NCBI GenBank assembly: GCA_027030065.1
Contig: JALVFK010000045.1
Location: 1 to 39,295 of the forward strand
DNA length: 39,295 bases
Source: Desulfurococcales archaeon
GTDB taxonomy: Archaea; Thermoproteota; Thermoprotei_A; Sulfolobales; WANQ01
Reading direction: 5' to 3'
Position 1 is the first letter of the stretch. Each line of letters starts with the position of its first letter. Under the pieces are notes generated by a model. The model worked only from the letters and a program-made list of their open reading frames with translations, ran no database searches and was not told where the DNA came from. The position numbers and the translations under genes were made by a program. Shown here piece by piece: positions 1-8,246 of the stretch.

Positions 1-2
1 AG

Positions 3-176
3 GAAAATGTTTTATATCTTAAGGAGAAACTAAGAGAAATAGATGAACATTTACCGGAATACATTGACCCTGAATACGTGATATTATATCCTCATGTAGA
101 ATATCTTCTTAAAGTGATGAAATTGAAACCTAAGATAGCATATAGACCAGACAATGTTCCAGAGGAACTTATTTAA
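3..176 (+). CDS. C-terminal fragment of an unrecognised protein
   Basis: An open frame enters from the left edge and runs 57 codons to a TAA at 174-176. The visible end is charged and ends PEELI. It contains the stretch YIDPEYVILYPHVEYL, and I recognise no domain in it. The gene is convergent with the DNA glycosylase gene that follows, and the two stop regions overlap by 8 bases. That overlap is usual for tightly packed archaeal genomes and supports a real gene end rather than a chance frame. The function cannot be judged from this tail; the upstream sequence is needed. Confidence 0.6.
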   Translation, partial: ENVLYLKEKLREIDEHLPEYIDPEYVILYPHVEYLLKVMKLKPKIAYRPDNVPEELI

Positions 177-1080
177 CTATCATATTTCGATTAAGACATA
201 TATCTCTAAACGGACAAAAATGGCATTTATTCTTAGAGCACCATAGGCTGTCATGAACATAAGCTATCGTTTGAATAAAGCCGCTAAGGCGACCATACAT
301 CAGATTGAAGAAACCAGTAATACATTTTTCCCTAAGAGGACATTGAGGACAGTACGCATCATATCCTAGGCATTGTTTTTTACTTGGAACTATGAGTTCC
401 TTGTCATTAATTAGTCTTAAACGGGTAGCAAATCTTCTTAAATGGATGTCACTTGGCGTAAAAATTGTATCGTATTTACTGAATAGAAGGAACGCGTCTA
501 CGACTTTAGGACCTATATACTTTATCTCCATTAATTCCCTTCTAAGCTTCCAGGAATTTTTCTTGAAGTCTATATCTGATAGAGATTCGAGTATTTCGTG
601 TAGTTGTCTTAGCTGGTAACTCCGACTCTTTATAGTATTAAGTCTTCTCTTTACTGTATAAGTTTCAAAGGATTCCAAGCCGTCGAATAAGTATCTTGCC
701 CAACGCCTTACATTCCTATGATAATCTGTGTTACGGGAAAGAAAAGTCAATACTAGTATAAAGGGCCTATCAAAACTACTAACGATTATTCTCAATCTCC
801 TATAGCTATTAGTAATTTTAAATATTGTCTTAGACTTATATTCTATCTTGCTAAGATGCTCAAAGGGATTAAACCATAATCCAGTCCACTCCTTAAACGC
901 CTCCTCACTACAACCTTTACAAGATAGGGTGTTTCTAGTTTCCTTTATTATTGCTCCGAGGTTATAGCCTGCTATCTTTATCCAAGCATTATCTTTTCTC
1001 ACAAAGAGAGCAGAGACAAAGCTCGGGTACATAGAGAGTTCTAAATCTATATCGCTATAGAGCTTCTTGATACTAGTCAT
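169..1080 (-). CDS. HhH-GPD DNA glycosylase with two Cys clusters
   Basis: This is a predicted base-excision repair glycosylase of the endonuclease III/AlkA superfamily, 303 residues. The helix-hairpin-helix is around residues 186-200 (IKYIGPKVVDAF). Lys192 sits where endonuclease III has its catalytic lysine, and Asp211 in PSDIHLRR where it has its catalytic aspartate, so a bifunctional glycosylase/lyase is possible. Cys237-X6-Cys244-X2-Cys247-X5-Cys253 matches exactly the spacing of the endonuclease III [4Fe-4S] loop. A second, similar cluster follows at Cys281-X4-Cys286-X2-Cys289-X5-Cys295, which is unusual. The N-terminal 140 residues are divergent and carry another CxxC (54, 57). The base specificity is unknown. 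The ATG start is the first in frame. The gene is convergent with the partial gene on its 3' side. Confidence 0.85.
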   Translation of the reverse strand: MTSIKKLYSDIDLELSMYPSFVSALFVRKDNAWIKIAGYNLGAIIKETRNTLSCKGCSEEAFKEWTGLWFNPFEHLSKIEYKSKTIFKITNSYRRLRIIVSSFDRPFILVLTFLSRNTDYHRNVRRWARYLFDGLESFETYTVKRRLNTIKSRSYQLRQLHEILESLSDIDFKKNSWKLRRELMEIKYIGPKVVDAFLLFSKYDTIFTPSDIHLRRFATRLRLINDKELIVPSKKQCLGYDAYCPQCPLREKCITGFFNLMYGRLSGFIQTIAYVHDSLWCSKNKCHFCPFRDICLNRNMIVK

Positions 1081-1129
1081 GGTTTGCCCTAAGTGTAACT
1101 GAGAGGTAAAATATATGGAGCAAAGAGTA

Positions 1130-2386
1130 TTAGGGTTCTAATATGTCCGGTGTTCGTGGGTATAAGGCTGCTTCATGTATTTTCTCCAATTGCAGAATAG
1201 TTTGTAGGAGCCTTTCAACACCTATACCAAAGCCTCCGTGTGGTGGGAATCCGTATTCAAACATGTCAAGATACCATGAAAAGCTCTCTGGATTCAATCC
1301 CTTTGCAAGCATCCTCTCTCTCAATCTTTTTGGATTATGTTCCCTTAAGCCTCCTGAAGACCATTCAACACCATATTGGCCAGGGCCATACATGTCTATT
1401 CTATGAGCCATTCGTGGATCCTCATCTTTTAGCTTATAGTAGAAGGCTACCACTTGTTCTGGAAACTCTGTTACAAAGAATGGAACATCAAACTCATTGC
1501 ATAGTGCTCTTTCCTCATCAGAGCCGAAATCATCTCCCCATTGTATATCAAAACCTTTTCTCTTAATTATCTCTAATGCTTCCTCGTAGCTTAGTTTGTG
1601 ATAGTATTCTGGTACTTCTAATTTTACGTTAAGTATCTTTAACTCATTCTCGTTTTCTTCAAGTATTTTCTCATAAATGTATTTTACCAGTCTGAACTGT
1701 ATTTCCATTAACTCGTCGGGTGTTGTCAATGCCTTCTCGACATCTATTTGCCAGAACTCGGTTAGATGCTTACGAGTTCTAGATTTCTCAGCTCTAAAGC
1801 TCGGGCCTATTGTGAAAACTTTACCGAATGCTGGAATAGCTGATTGCTTATATAGTTGTGCACTTTGCGCTAAGTAAGCTATTCTATCAAAATATGTTAC
1901 TTTAAAGAGATTTGCACCGCCCTCCGTTGCTGTCGCTATTATTATTGGGAAATTTAGTTCAACAAATCCCTCTTTATAGAAGTACTCGCGAGCCGCCTTT
2001 AATAGTGTTGATCTTACACGAAATATTGCTTTTACCTTAGGTCTTCTTATATCAAGATACCGGTACCTTATACGTGTCGGGAACTCTGCTTCAACTTTAT
2101 CAGATAAGTCTATTGGGAGGGGCTTTGAAGGCGCTATTACCTCTAATTCTTCTGCAATTATTTCGTGCCCTAGTTTAGCAATACTACTGATAACGTATTC
2201 TCCCTTAACTCTGATGAAATACTCGAAGCCTAGTTCTGTAAAGGTCTTCCAGATATCTTCTCCTACAATATTGCGTTTTACCGTAACTTGTTCTATTCCA
2301 TCAAAGGTTCTTAATACTATGAAGCCTACTCTACCAAGTCTTCTTATATTTAGGACGTGACCATAAACCTCTTTCTTCTCTGCCAA
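1130..2386 (-). CDS. aspS: Class II Asp/Asn-type aminoacyl-tRNA synthetase, probably AspRS
   Basis: This enzyme charges tRNA with aspartate, or possibly asparagine, in the cytoplasm. An OB-fold anticodon-binding domain occupies residues 5-85 and lacks the usual first 15 or so residues. It is followed by the class II core. Motif 2 is FRAEKSRTRKHLTEFWQIDVE-like around Arg198, and motif 3 is GGFGIGVERLL with Arg392. Lys180 in QSAQLYKQ and Arg348 in GGLREH correspond to the E. coli AspRS residues Lys198 and Arg489 that bind the aspartate carboxylate. This argues for AspRS. However, the motif 2 region and the WGDDFGSDEERALCNEFDVPFF insert closely resemble archaeal AsnRS. The start is a TTG at 2384-2386 preceded by GAGGTAGGGG. 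A TATA-like GGGTATATTTT lies further upstream. If archaeal AspRS is non-discriminating here, it would feed tRNA-dependent asparagine synthesis. Confidence 0.88.
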   Translation of the reverse strand: MAEKKEVYGHVLNIRRLGRVGFIVLRTFDGIEQVTVKRNIVGEDIWKTFTELGFEYFIRVKGEYVISSIAKLGHEIIAEELEVIAPSKPLPIDLSDKVEAEFPTRIRYRYLDIRRPKVKAIFRVRSTLLKAAREYFYKEGFVELNFPIIIATATEGGANLFKVTYFDRIAYLAQSAQLYKQSAIPAFGKVFTIGPSFRAEKSRTRKHLTEFWQIDVEKALTTPDELMEIQFRLVKYIYEKILEENENELKILNVKLEVPEYYHKLSYEEALEIIKRKGFDIQWGDDFGSDEERALCNEFDVPFFVTEFPEQVVAFYYKLKDEDPRMAHRIDMYGPGQYGVEWSSGGLREHNPKRLRERMLAKGLNPESFSWYLDMFEYGFPPHGGFGIGVERLLQTILQLEKIHEAALYPRTPDILEP

Positions 2387-2494
2387 AAACCCCTACCTCT
2401 AAGGTTAACGCTCTATTGTATTCGGAACATATAGCCTCTAAAAAATATACCCAGCCTAGCGGTAAAACATGTGGATATTAGATTAGATAGTGGC

Positions 2495-3868
2495 TTAGAA
2501 TTTTATTCCCAGTATAATTATTGCTAATGTAAAGTATAGCGTTAAACCTATGGAGTCTGCAATAGTTGTTATCAATGGTGCTGAGATTACTGCTGGATCT
2601 ATTCCTACACGAGCTGCTATTAATGGAAGTAAAGCACCTATCATACTGGCCACAAACACAACTAATATTATTGCAAGAGATACAACTATAGATACATTGA
2701 TTATATGTGCTATGGAATAACTTAATGTGAAGGCTAGAGGGGATAATATCAAACCTAGTAGGAGAGATGTAGTTGATTCCTTAATAATTATCCTTGGTAT
2801 ATCACTAAATCTAATCTCTCCGGTTGCAAGAGAGCGTATGACCAGTGTTGCTGATTGCGAGCCAGCGTTGCCTCCAGTATCAGTTAACAATGGTATAAAG
2901 AATGATAAAGCTATAACCGATGCCAATACTTTCTCGTAGAAGCTTAGTATACTTATAGTTACAGCTTCCGTGAGATACAAGAATATAAGCCATACCGCCC
3001 TTTTCCTAACAAGCTCAACTATACGTGCTGTAAGGTAGGGCTCTCTTATTTTAGGCATACCGCCGAACTTGACTATATCCTCCGAGGCCTCAGCAACTAT
3101 AACATCCATCAGATCATCAGCACTTATGGCACCCAGAAGTTTTCCATTTTCATCCACAACAGGTACTTCGTCAAGATCGTATTTTACTACGATTTTTATT
3201 ACTTCTTCTTGATCCATTGATGCTTTTACTGCAACAAAGTTTCTCGTCATTATTTCTTTTAACTTCTTATTTCTAGGTGACGTTAAGAAAACTTTAACAT
3301 CAACAACGCCTATCAGTTTTCCCTCATCATCAACTACATAAATATAACGTGATGTTTCATATTCTTCGAATTTAAGCCTTATAACAAACTCTTTTACAGC
3401 CTCATCAACAAGTTGGCTATAATGAAATATGGGAATTCGAGTAGTCATAACCCCGCCAGCACTCTCTGGAGGATAAGCGAGTAGTGGTTTTACCTCCTCA
3501 AGTTTCCATAAAGGTAGCTCCTTTATCAGTGCTCTTCGATAAGTAGGGGGAAGCTTTACTAGTAAATCAGCTACTTCGTCAGGAGGGAGATCAACTACTA
3601 TTCTAGCTAGACGGGCTGGTCCTATAACTTTTATAACATCTAGCAATATTTGTTGTGGAAGCCTTGAAATTATTTCAACATATACGTTATCTGGAATTAT
3701 TGCAGCGAGACGCCTCCTTTCATCGGAGTCTAATCGTTCAAATATATCTATAAGATCTTGTGGTCTGAGTTCAGCTAGTATCTTTGGATACCTTATACCC
3801 TTTTCTAGCTCCTCTCTAACTTCTTCTAGTATACGCTCAAAGTCCTTTGCTTCGCTCAACTTCATCAC
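2495..3868 (-). CDS. mgtE: MgtE-family magnesium channel/transporter
   Basis: This is a membrane Mg2+ channel of the MgtE family, 457 residues, the usual full length. The order is a helical N domain (about 1-130), two CBS domains (about 135-260) that sense cytosolic Mg2+ in characterised members, a connecting helix, and five membrane segments from about residue 290. The signature PLLTDTGGNAGSQ (about 326-338) is intact, and so is the late motif GIDPAVISAPLITTIADS (about 422-439), which contributes the pore aspartate region. A GTG at 3868 and an ATG at 3865 are adjacent start choices. A TATA-like TTTTATAAAG lies about 40 bases upstream. It stands alone on the minus strand, divergent from the unknown gene at 3938. 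Confidence 0.95.
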   Translation of the reverse strand: MMKLSEAKDFERILEEVREELEKGIRYPKILAELRPQDLIDIFERLDSDERRRLAAIIPDNVYVEIISRLPQQILLDVIKVIGPARLARIVVDLPPDEVADLLVKLPPTYRRALIKELPLWKLEEVKPLLAYPPESAGGVMTTRIPIFHYSQLVDEAVKEFVIRLKFEEYETSRYIYVVDDEGKLIGVVDVKVFLTSPRNKKLKEIMTRNFVAVKASMDQEEVIKIVVKYDLDEVPVVDENGKLLGAISADDLMDVIVAEASEDIVKFGGMPKIREPYLTARIVELVRKRAVWLIFLYLTEAVTISILSFYEKVLASVIALSFFIPLLTDTGGNAGSQSATLVIRSLATGEIRFSDIPRIIIKESTTSLLLGLILSPLAFTLSYSIAHIINVSIVVSLAIILVVFVASMIGALLPLIAARVGIDPAVISAPLITTIADSIGLTLYFTLAIIILGIKF

Positions 3869-3937
3869 CAGGTTTCAGTCAGTCTTTGTAACTTTTGCCT
3901 GCATCTTCTTTATAAAATACTGCCTCCCAGTAACGTT

Positions 3938-5044
3938 TTGGAGAGAAGAGTGCTTGCTCCTGATAACCGTTATCCGAACATTATCTTATACGCGGAGTAC
4001 GATGAGAGACTTAATGTAAGAGAGAGAATATATTTACCTAGCCCTCAAACAAAAATAATCCTTAGGAAACCAATAGATCTTCTAAGCATAGAGTTGAAAT
4101 CTTCTGGGAAAATAGAGGAGATCGAAAAGAAGAAATTATTGGTAATGTTAAATGACAAAACTAATGTAGTTGAAATAAACTATGAAGTAGAGGACAAGGC
4201 GCCGCTATATAGCGAATGGGTGATTGCTCCTCTAACATGCTATACAATTTATGCAACACTACGGGCTCCATTACCATTGAAATCTTTAATAAATGCAGAA
4301 GAATATGGCTTTCATGCTTGGGGAAAATATGGTTATAGTAGATGGATCAGTAATATACCTAGGCGAGAATACGCTCTCTCAATCGATGAGTACCTTATAA
4401 TGGATGAACAAACGCATGTAATTGCATCACTAGATGAAAAAGAACTTGACAAATTAAGAATACAAGTAGAACAAGCATATATGAAAACTAAAGAAATAAT
4501 ACCATGGAAAAGGCCCCTTATAGCTCATAACACTAGTATAGGTACTTTTATCTCGTCATACATAGTATTTTTGAATAATTTTTCTTGGGAAAACATAGTT
4601 GAATTAATTGTAAAAAGCATTATGGCAAACATCACTGGTATTCCGCTAGAGAACAAGTTATTAGAATCCATTAGAATATTAGTCAAGAGAGAAGGAGAAG
4701 AAAATATGGTTGAAAATAAGAATCCCTATCTTGGACTTATAAAAGTGTACGGCAAAGATTTCTTATCTAGAATGCTTGACGAAATGCTTAGTTCTTGCCC
4801 AAACAATTTTAAATTGATTCTAGGAAAAATCTTCAAGAAAAACGTTGACATAATAATATCATTACTAGAACGTAATGATGCAAAAATAAGCATAGAAAAT
4901 AACAGTATAACATGTATTAAGGGACCATGCATAATAGTTTTAGAAAAAGAAGGCATAGAATACTTAAAAGCTATACTTGAAGAAGGAATTTCATTAAAGA
5001 CAAGTGAAGAATATATTGGTAGGTCAACAGTTTATTTGTTCTAA
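3938..5044 (+). CDS. Conserved-looking protein of unknown function, 368 aa
   Basis: I do not recognise this protein. It is soluble in appearance, with no signal peptide or membrane segment. The N-terminal 100 residues look beta-rich. A middle part has aromatic and charged motifs (EYGFHAWGKYGYSRW, about 122-136; IIPWKRPLIAHNTS, about 188-201). The C-terminal 170 residues are lysine-rich and probably helical. Cys103, Cys282, Cys326 and Cys330 do not form an obvious metal site. The start is a TTG, and an in-frame GTG four codons later is an alternative. It is divergent from mgtE and convergent with the TatD-type gene, with only 17 bases between stops. Codon use is AT-rich like the neighbours. 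No function is proposed. Confidence 0.8.
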   Translation: MERRVLAPDNRYPNIILYAEYDERLNVRERIYLPSPQTKIILRKPIDLLSIELKSSGKIEEIEKKKLLVMLNDKTNVVEINYEVEDKAPLYSEWVIAPLTCYTIYATLRAPLPLKSLINAEEYGFHAWGKYGYSRWISNIPRREYALSIDEYLIMDEQTHVIASLDEKELDKLRIQVEQAYMKTKEIIPWKRPLIAHNTSIGTFISSYIVFLNNFSWENIVELIVKSIMANITGIPLENKLLESIRILVKREGEENMVENKNPYLGLIKVYGKDFLSRMLDEMLSSCPNNFKLILGKIFKKNVDIIISLLERNDAKISIENNSITCIKGPCIIVLEKEGIEYLKAILEEGISLKTSEEYIGRSTVYLF

Positions 5045-5061
5045 AATAAAAGTTAAATTAG

Positions 5062-5832
5062 TTATAAAACGTACTTCACTCCTAGTCTTCTAAATATTCT
5101 CGCAACATTCTCCTTTAACACCTTGATTAATTCTACGGGCTCTATTCCTTTTTCGGATGATATAATATGTATAAGCCACGGGATTAGAGAGGGGCCTAAT
5201 TTTCTGCCCCTATACTCGTAGGGGCCGTCACTCTCAGTTAATATGATTGAGAGTGGAGATTTCCTTAAGACTTCTTTATGCTTTCTTTGAAAATCAACTG
5301 AGGGGTTGATTGTTATATAGTATCCTAGGCTTTCAATATCCTTTATCATATTTATGGGACCGCTATACCAGTGTAAAATAGCTATTGGTACATCATTTCT
5401 ATATAGTTCTTCTAATACAATACGCCAAGTACCTAGTGCATGCACGTTAACTAGTAGATTGTTTTCAGCCGCTATTTTTACAAGTTCCTTAAATATTACG
5501 ACTTGCTTATCCATGGTGTCTCTTCTAAAATAAGAATCTAATCCTATTTCACCAAGCATTTTTATTTTATCAATATGTTCTCTAAAATAATCAATAGCTC
5601 CCAAAGCTTCTCTAAATGAGATATCGTGGTCTATAACCCATGGATGAATGCCTACGCCGGGGAAAACATTGTTAAATTTTCTAGAGATGTTTATTGTCTT
5701 GTTTGATGAATCTAAGTCATCTGATACAGCAAATATTAAAGTATCTTTAACTAGCTCGCCTATATAGTCCGTACTGTACTCGTAAAGGTGACAATGAGCA
5801 TCAATATAAGTTATATCAGATAAGTTATACAT
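5062..5832 (-). CDS. TatD-family metal-dependent hydrolase
   Basis: This is a TIM-barrel metallohydrolase of the TatD branch of the amidohydrolase superfamily, 256 residues. Members are metal-dependent DNases or phosphoesterases. All expected metal and catalytic positions are visible: His13 and His15 in DAHCHL, Glu95 in GEIGLD, His131 in NVHALG, His154 in LHWYSG, and Asp202 in TESDGPY. The GIHPW motif at 61-65 is also typical. The archaeal member is slightly divergent, so substrate assignment is uncertain. The start is an ATG. The 97-base gap to hppA upstream holds an inverted repeat and AT-rich promoter-like sequence. Confidence 0.88.
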   Translation of the reverse strand: MYNLSDITYIDAHCHLYEYSTDYIGELVKDTLIFAVSDDLDSSNKTINISRKFNNVFPGVGIHPWVIDHDISFREALGAIDYFREHIDKIKMLGEIGLDSYFRRDTMDKQVVIFKELVKIAAENNLLVNVHALGTWRIVLEELYRNDVPIAILHWYSGPINMIKDIESLGYYITINPSVDFQRKHKEVLRKSPLSIILTESDGPYEYRGRKLGPSLIPWLIHIISSEKGIEPVELIKVLKENVARIFRRLGVKYVL

Positions 5833-5902
5833 TTTCTCCCCACGTTTTCACATAATACAGAAGCCGTATCTACGAGTAAAAATTTTGTATGTGTAATTAG
5901 AT

Positions 5903-5925
5903 CTAGCTAAAAATATTTCAGCTAG
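5903..5925 (-). repeat. Inverted repeat downstream of hppA
   Basis: CTAGCT (5903-5908) and AGCTAG (5920-5925) form a 6-bp perfect stem around an 11-base A/T-rich loop. On the transcript of hppA it lies just past the stop codon and is followed by T-rich stretches. It could aid 3'-end formation or be a site for the TatD-gene promoter. The stem is short, so neither role is certain. Confidence 0.4.
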
Positions 5926-5929
5926 TTCA

Positions 5930-8074
5930 TTATACTGGCGGTAATCCCAGCACTATTCTAAGCAATATTATTAGCGGTAGGAATACCGATGATCCTATCG
6001 CCATTAGCTTTATCAGTATGTTCAATGAAGGACCCGCTGCATCCTTCAATGGATCACCTACAGTATCACCTATTACAGCTGCCTTGTGGGCTTCTGATCC
6101 CTTTCCTCCAAAGTGACCGGATTCTATGAATTTCTTAGCATTATCCCATGTATTGCCTACATTACCTTGGAATAAGCCTAGTAATAGACCCGTTATTATA
6201 GCGCCCATTAACATTCCTCCTAGTGCTACTGGTCCAAGCAGAGCTCCAACAATTATTGGTGTGATAAGTGCTAGTACACCTGGCGCTATGAGACGTTTGA
6301 GTGCGTATCTCGTAACAATATCGACTGCTCTATTATAATCGGGTTTCTCTTTCCATTCAAGTATTCCTGGTCTTTCTCTAAACTGCCTCCTAATCTCTTC
6401 CACTAGTGCAAATGCCGCTGCTGTTACCGCTTGTATTACTAGTGCTGTAAAGAACGCTGGTATAGATGCACCTATGAGAAGTCCTGCTAGTACATCGGGC
6501 CTAGTTATCGTGAACACGTTCTCTATATTGAAGCTTAGGTTCATAGAACTGGCATAGTCTTTTAGGAGCGATGCATATGTGAATAATAGTGCCAGCGATG
6601 TTAGAGCAGCAGAACCTATAGCATAGCCCTTAGATATAGATTTCATTGTGTTTCCAGCTGAATCAAGCTTGTCGGCTTGTTCTCGGACTTCTTCTGGATA
6701 TCCGGCTTGCTCGGCTAGTCCAGCGGTATTGTCGACTATAGGTCCGTAGGCATCCGCCGCTACAACGATACTAGCAACAGATAGCATGCCTACGCCTGCT
6801 AGGGCAACTGCATATACTCCTCCTATTAGTGAGGAGAAAGTTGCTAGTGTTGCCGAGCCTATATAGTAAGCAATAAAAGTTGCAATAGCTATTGCGATGG
6901 TTGGTGCAACAGTACTGTAGAAGCCCATTGAGAGACCACTCAGAATCGTTAACGCGGGTCCCGCTTGAGAGCTTGCTGCAACAGTTTTTACGGGCTTATA
7001 GGATCCTGATGTAAAGTAGTCGGATGTAAAGCCGACTATGCCTCCGGCTATAAGTCCCATAACGCCAGCTACCCATAAGTTCACTAATGGAATACCTGTA
7101 TTACTTGAATAAATTACGGATAATGTCAACGTTACTATTGCTACACCAATAATACTAACCAGCGATGTAGTCGTTAGGGTCTTTGAAGGCTCCTTTAATG
7201 GGGATACTTCCACGAATTGTGCTGTTAGAATCGTCGTCAGTAATGCCGCTGCAGCGAATATTAGTGGATAAGCTATCAGCGAGAGTTCTACAACGCCACC
7301 AATGAGCATTCCTATAGCCATTGCCGCTACAACGCTTTCAACATATGATTCAAATAAGTCAGCACTCATTCCCGCACAATCACCTACATTATCACCAACG
7401 TTATCTGCTATTACACCAGGATTCCTTGGATCATCCTCTGGTATTCCTACTTCTACTTTCCCAACAAGATCAGCACCGACGTCAGCTGCCTTAGTATATA
7501 TACCTCCACCTACTCTAGCAAACAATGCCACCGTGCTAGCTCCAAAAGCATATCCTAATAGTGCTTTCACAGCTTCACTATACATGCCGCTGAGACCACC
7601 AAACGCTATAAATAATAGTGATATACCGAGTAATCCTACACCCCCCACCATAAATCCTGTAACTGCGCCTCCACGAAAAGCTACTCTCAATGCTTTTGAT
7701 AGTCCTTGTTCAACTAGGACTCTGAGAACTCTAACATTGCTTAAAACCGCTATATACATGCCCAGTACTCCAACAAGAGTTGAACTCAACGCTCCAGCAA
7801 AATAGGCAAGCCCCGTCTTTAACATTAATGTACTTCCGCCTGCTACTCCAGCCGCTATAATTAGAGCAGCTACTATTACCGCTATTGTTAGGATAACACT
7901 GTATTGTCTCTTCATAAATGTTACTGCAGCACTTTTAATGTATCCATGTATTTCTGCCGCTTTGTCTTCTGGTACCTTAATCTTTAATATCATGTATATT
8001 AATGCAAGAACATATAGTATTGATGCAGTACCCGCTATTATTCCAAATGTTGTAGCTATGTTTAGCAAGTTCAT
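5930..8074 (-). CDS. hppA: Membrane-bound proton-translocating pyrophosphatase
   Basis: This enzyme hydrolyses pyrophosphate and pumps H+ across the cytoplasmic membrane. It has 714 residues and about 16 membrane segments, the normal size. The active-site run DVGADLVGKVE lies at about 198-208, followed by the acidic DNVGDNVGDCAG motif and VVAADAYGPIVDN (about 437-449). In GNTMKSISKG, Lys478 sits where K+-dependent enzymes have alanine. This predicts a K+-independent H+ pump. The start chosen is the ATG at 8072-8074, because the purine-rich GGGAGGG ribosome site sits 9-10 bases before it. The upstream TTG at 8098 would place that site inside the coding region. A TATA-like AATTATAAATC (minus strand, around 8133-8146) lies about 60 bases upstream. 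Confidence 0.95.
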   Translation of the reverse strand: MNLLNIATTFGIIAGTASILYVLALIYMILKIKVPEDKAAEIHGYIKSAAVTFMKRQYSVILTIAVIVAALIIAAGVAGGSTLMLKTGLAYFAGALSSTLVGVLGMYIAVLSNVRVLRVLVEQGLSKALRVAFRGGAVTGFMVGGVGLLGISLLFIAFGGLSGMYSEAVKALLGYAFGASTVALFARVGGGIYTKAADVGADLVGKVEVGIPEDDPRNPGVIADNVGDNVGDCAGMSADLFESYVESVVAAMAIGMLIGGVVELSLIAYPLIFAAAALLTTILTAQFVEVSPLKEPSKTLTTTSLVSIIGVAIVTLTLSVIYSSNTGIPLVNLWVAGVMGLIAGGIVGFTSDYFTSGSYKPVKTVAASSQAGPALTILSGLSMGFYSTVAPTIAIAIATFIAYYIGSATLATFSSLIGGVYAVALAGVGMLSVASIVVAADAYGPIVDNTAGLAEQAGYPEEVREQADKLDSAGNTMKSISKGYAIGSAALTSLALLFTYASLLKDYASSMNLSFNIENVFTITRPDVLAGLLIGASIPAFFTALVIQAVTAAAFALVEEIRRQFRERPGILEWKEKPDYNRAVDIVTRYALKRLIAPGVLALITPIIVGALLGPVALGGMLMGAIITGLLLGLFQGNVGNTWDNAKKFIESGHFGGKGSEAHKAAVIGDTVGDPLKDAAGPSLNILIKLMAIGSSVFLPLIILLRIVLGLPPV

Positions 8075-8132
8075 TGTTTCCGCACCCTCCCTACACAACT
8101 GTTTTAAGGGATTTAAGAAGTTAATTCTCTTT

Positions 8133-8146
8133 GATTTATAATTATT
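8133..8146. promoter_or_regulatory. TATA-like element between hppA and C/D box sRNA
   Basis: GATTTATAATTATT reads as a TATA box in either direction. On the minus strand it would start hppA transcription near 8112, leaving a short leader with the GGGAGGG site. On the plus strand it lies about 30 bases ahead of the C/D box sRNA; a second candidate, CTATAATAA, begins at 8153. Geometry is the only evidence. Confidence 0.4.
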
Positions 8147-8172
8147 AACCTACTATAATAATAAGAATACGT

Positions 8173-8236
8173 GGGCCGTGAAGATAGAACCCGAGCCTGA
8201 CCTCATATTGTGATGAGGGTCGGCGCGACGGAGCCC
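8173..8236 (+). ncRNA. Archaeal C/D box guide sRNA (first of two)
   Basis: The element order is exact: terminal stem GGGC (8173-8176), C box GTGAAGA (8178-8184), 12-nt guide (8185-8196), D' box CTGA (8197-8200), 9-nt spacer, C' box GTGATGA (8210-8216), 12-nt guide (8217-8228), D box CGGA (8229-8232), stem GCCC (8233-8236). Both guides have the ideal 12-nt length for L7Ae/Nop5/fibrillarin particles. The terminal C and D boxes each deviate at one base. In the kink-turn those two bases pair with each other (U-U normally, A-G here), so the change may be compensatory. By the D+5 rule the D' guide would methylate the fifth base, G, of GCUCGGGUUCUA, a T-arm-like tRNA sequence. The D guide would methylate the fifth base, G, of UCGCGCCGACCC. 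Targets are unverified. Confidence 0.8.
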
Positions 8237-8246
8237 ATTAATATTC

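Noticed and set aside
7302-7805. 167-codon open frame on the plus strand inside hppA
   Set aside because: It is the reverse complement of a long alanine/glycine-rich membrane protein gene. The product is low-complexity (Pro/Ser/Thr/Ala) with no start context.
8165-8240. tRNA gene on either strand
   Set aside because: The ends pair as GGGC/GCCC and GGTTCTATC on the minus strand resembles a T-arm, but no D-arm, anticodon stem or 7-bp acceptor can be formed. The C/D box reading explains every base.
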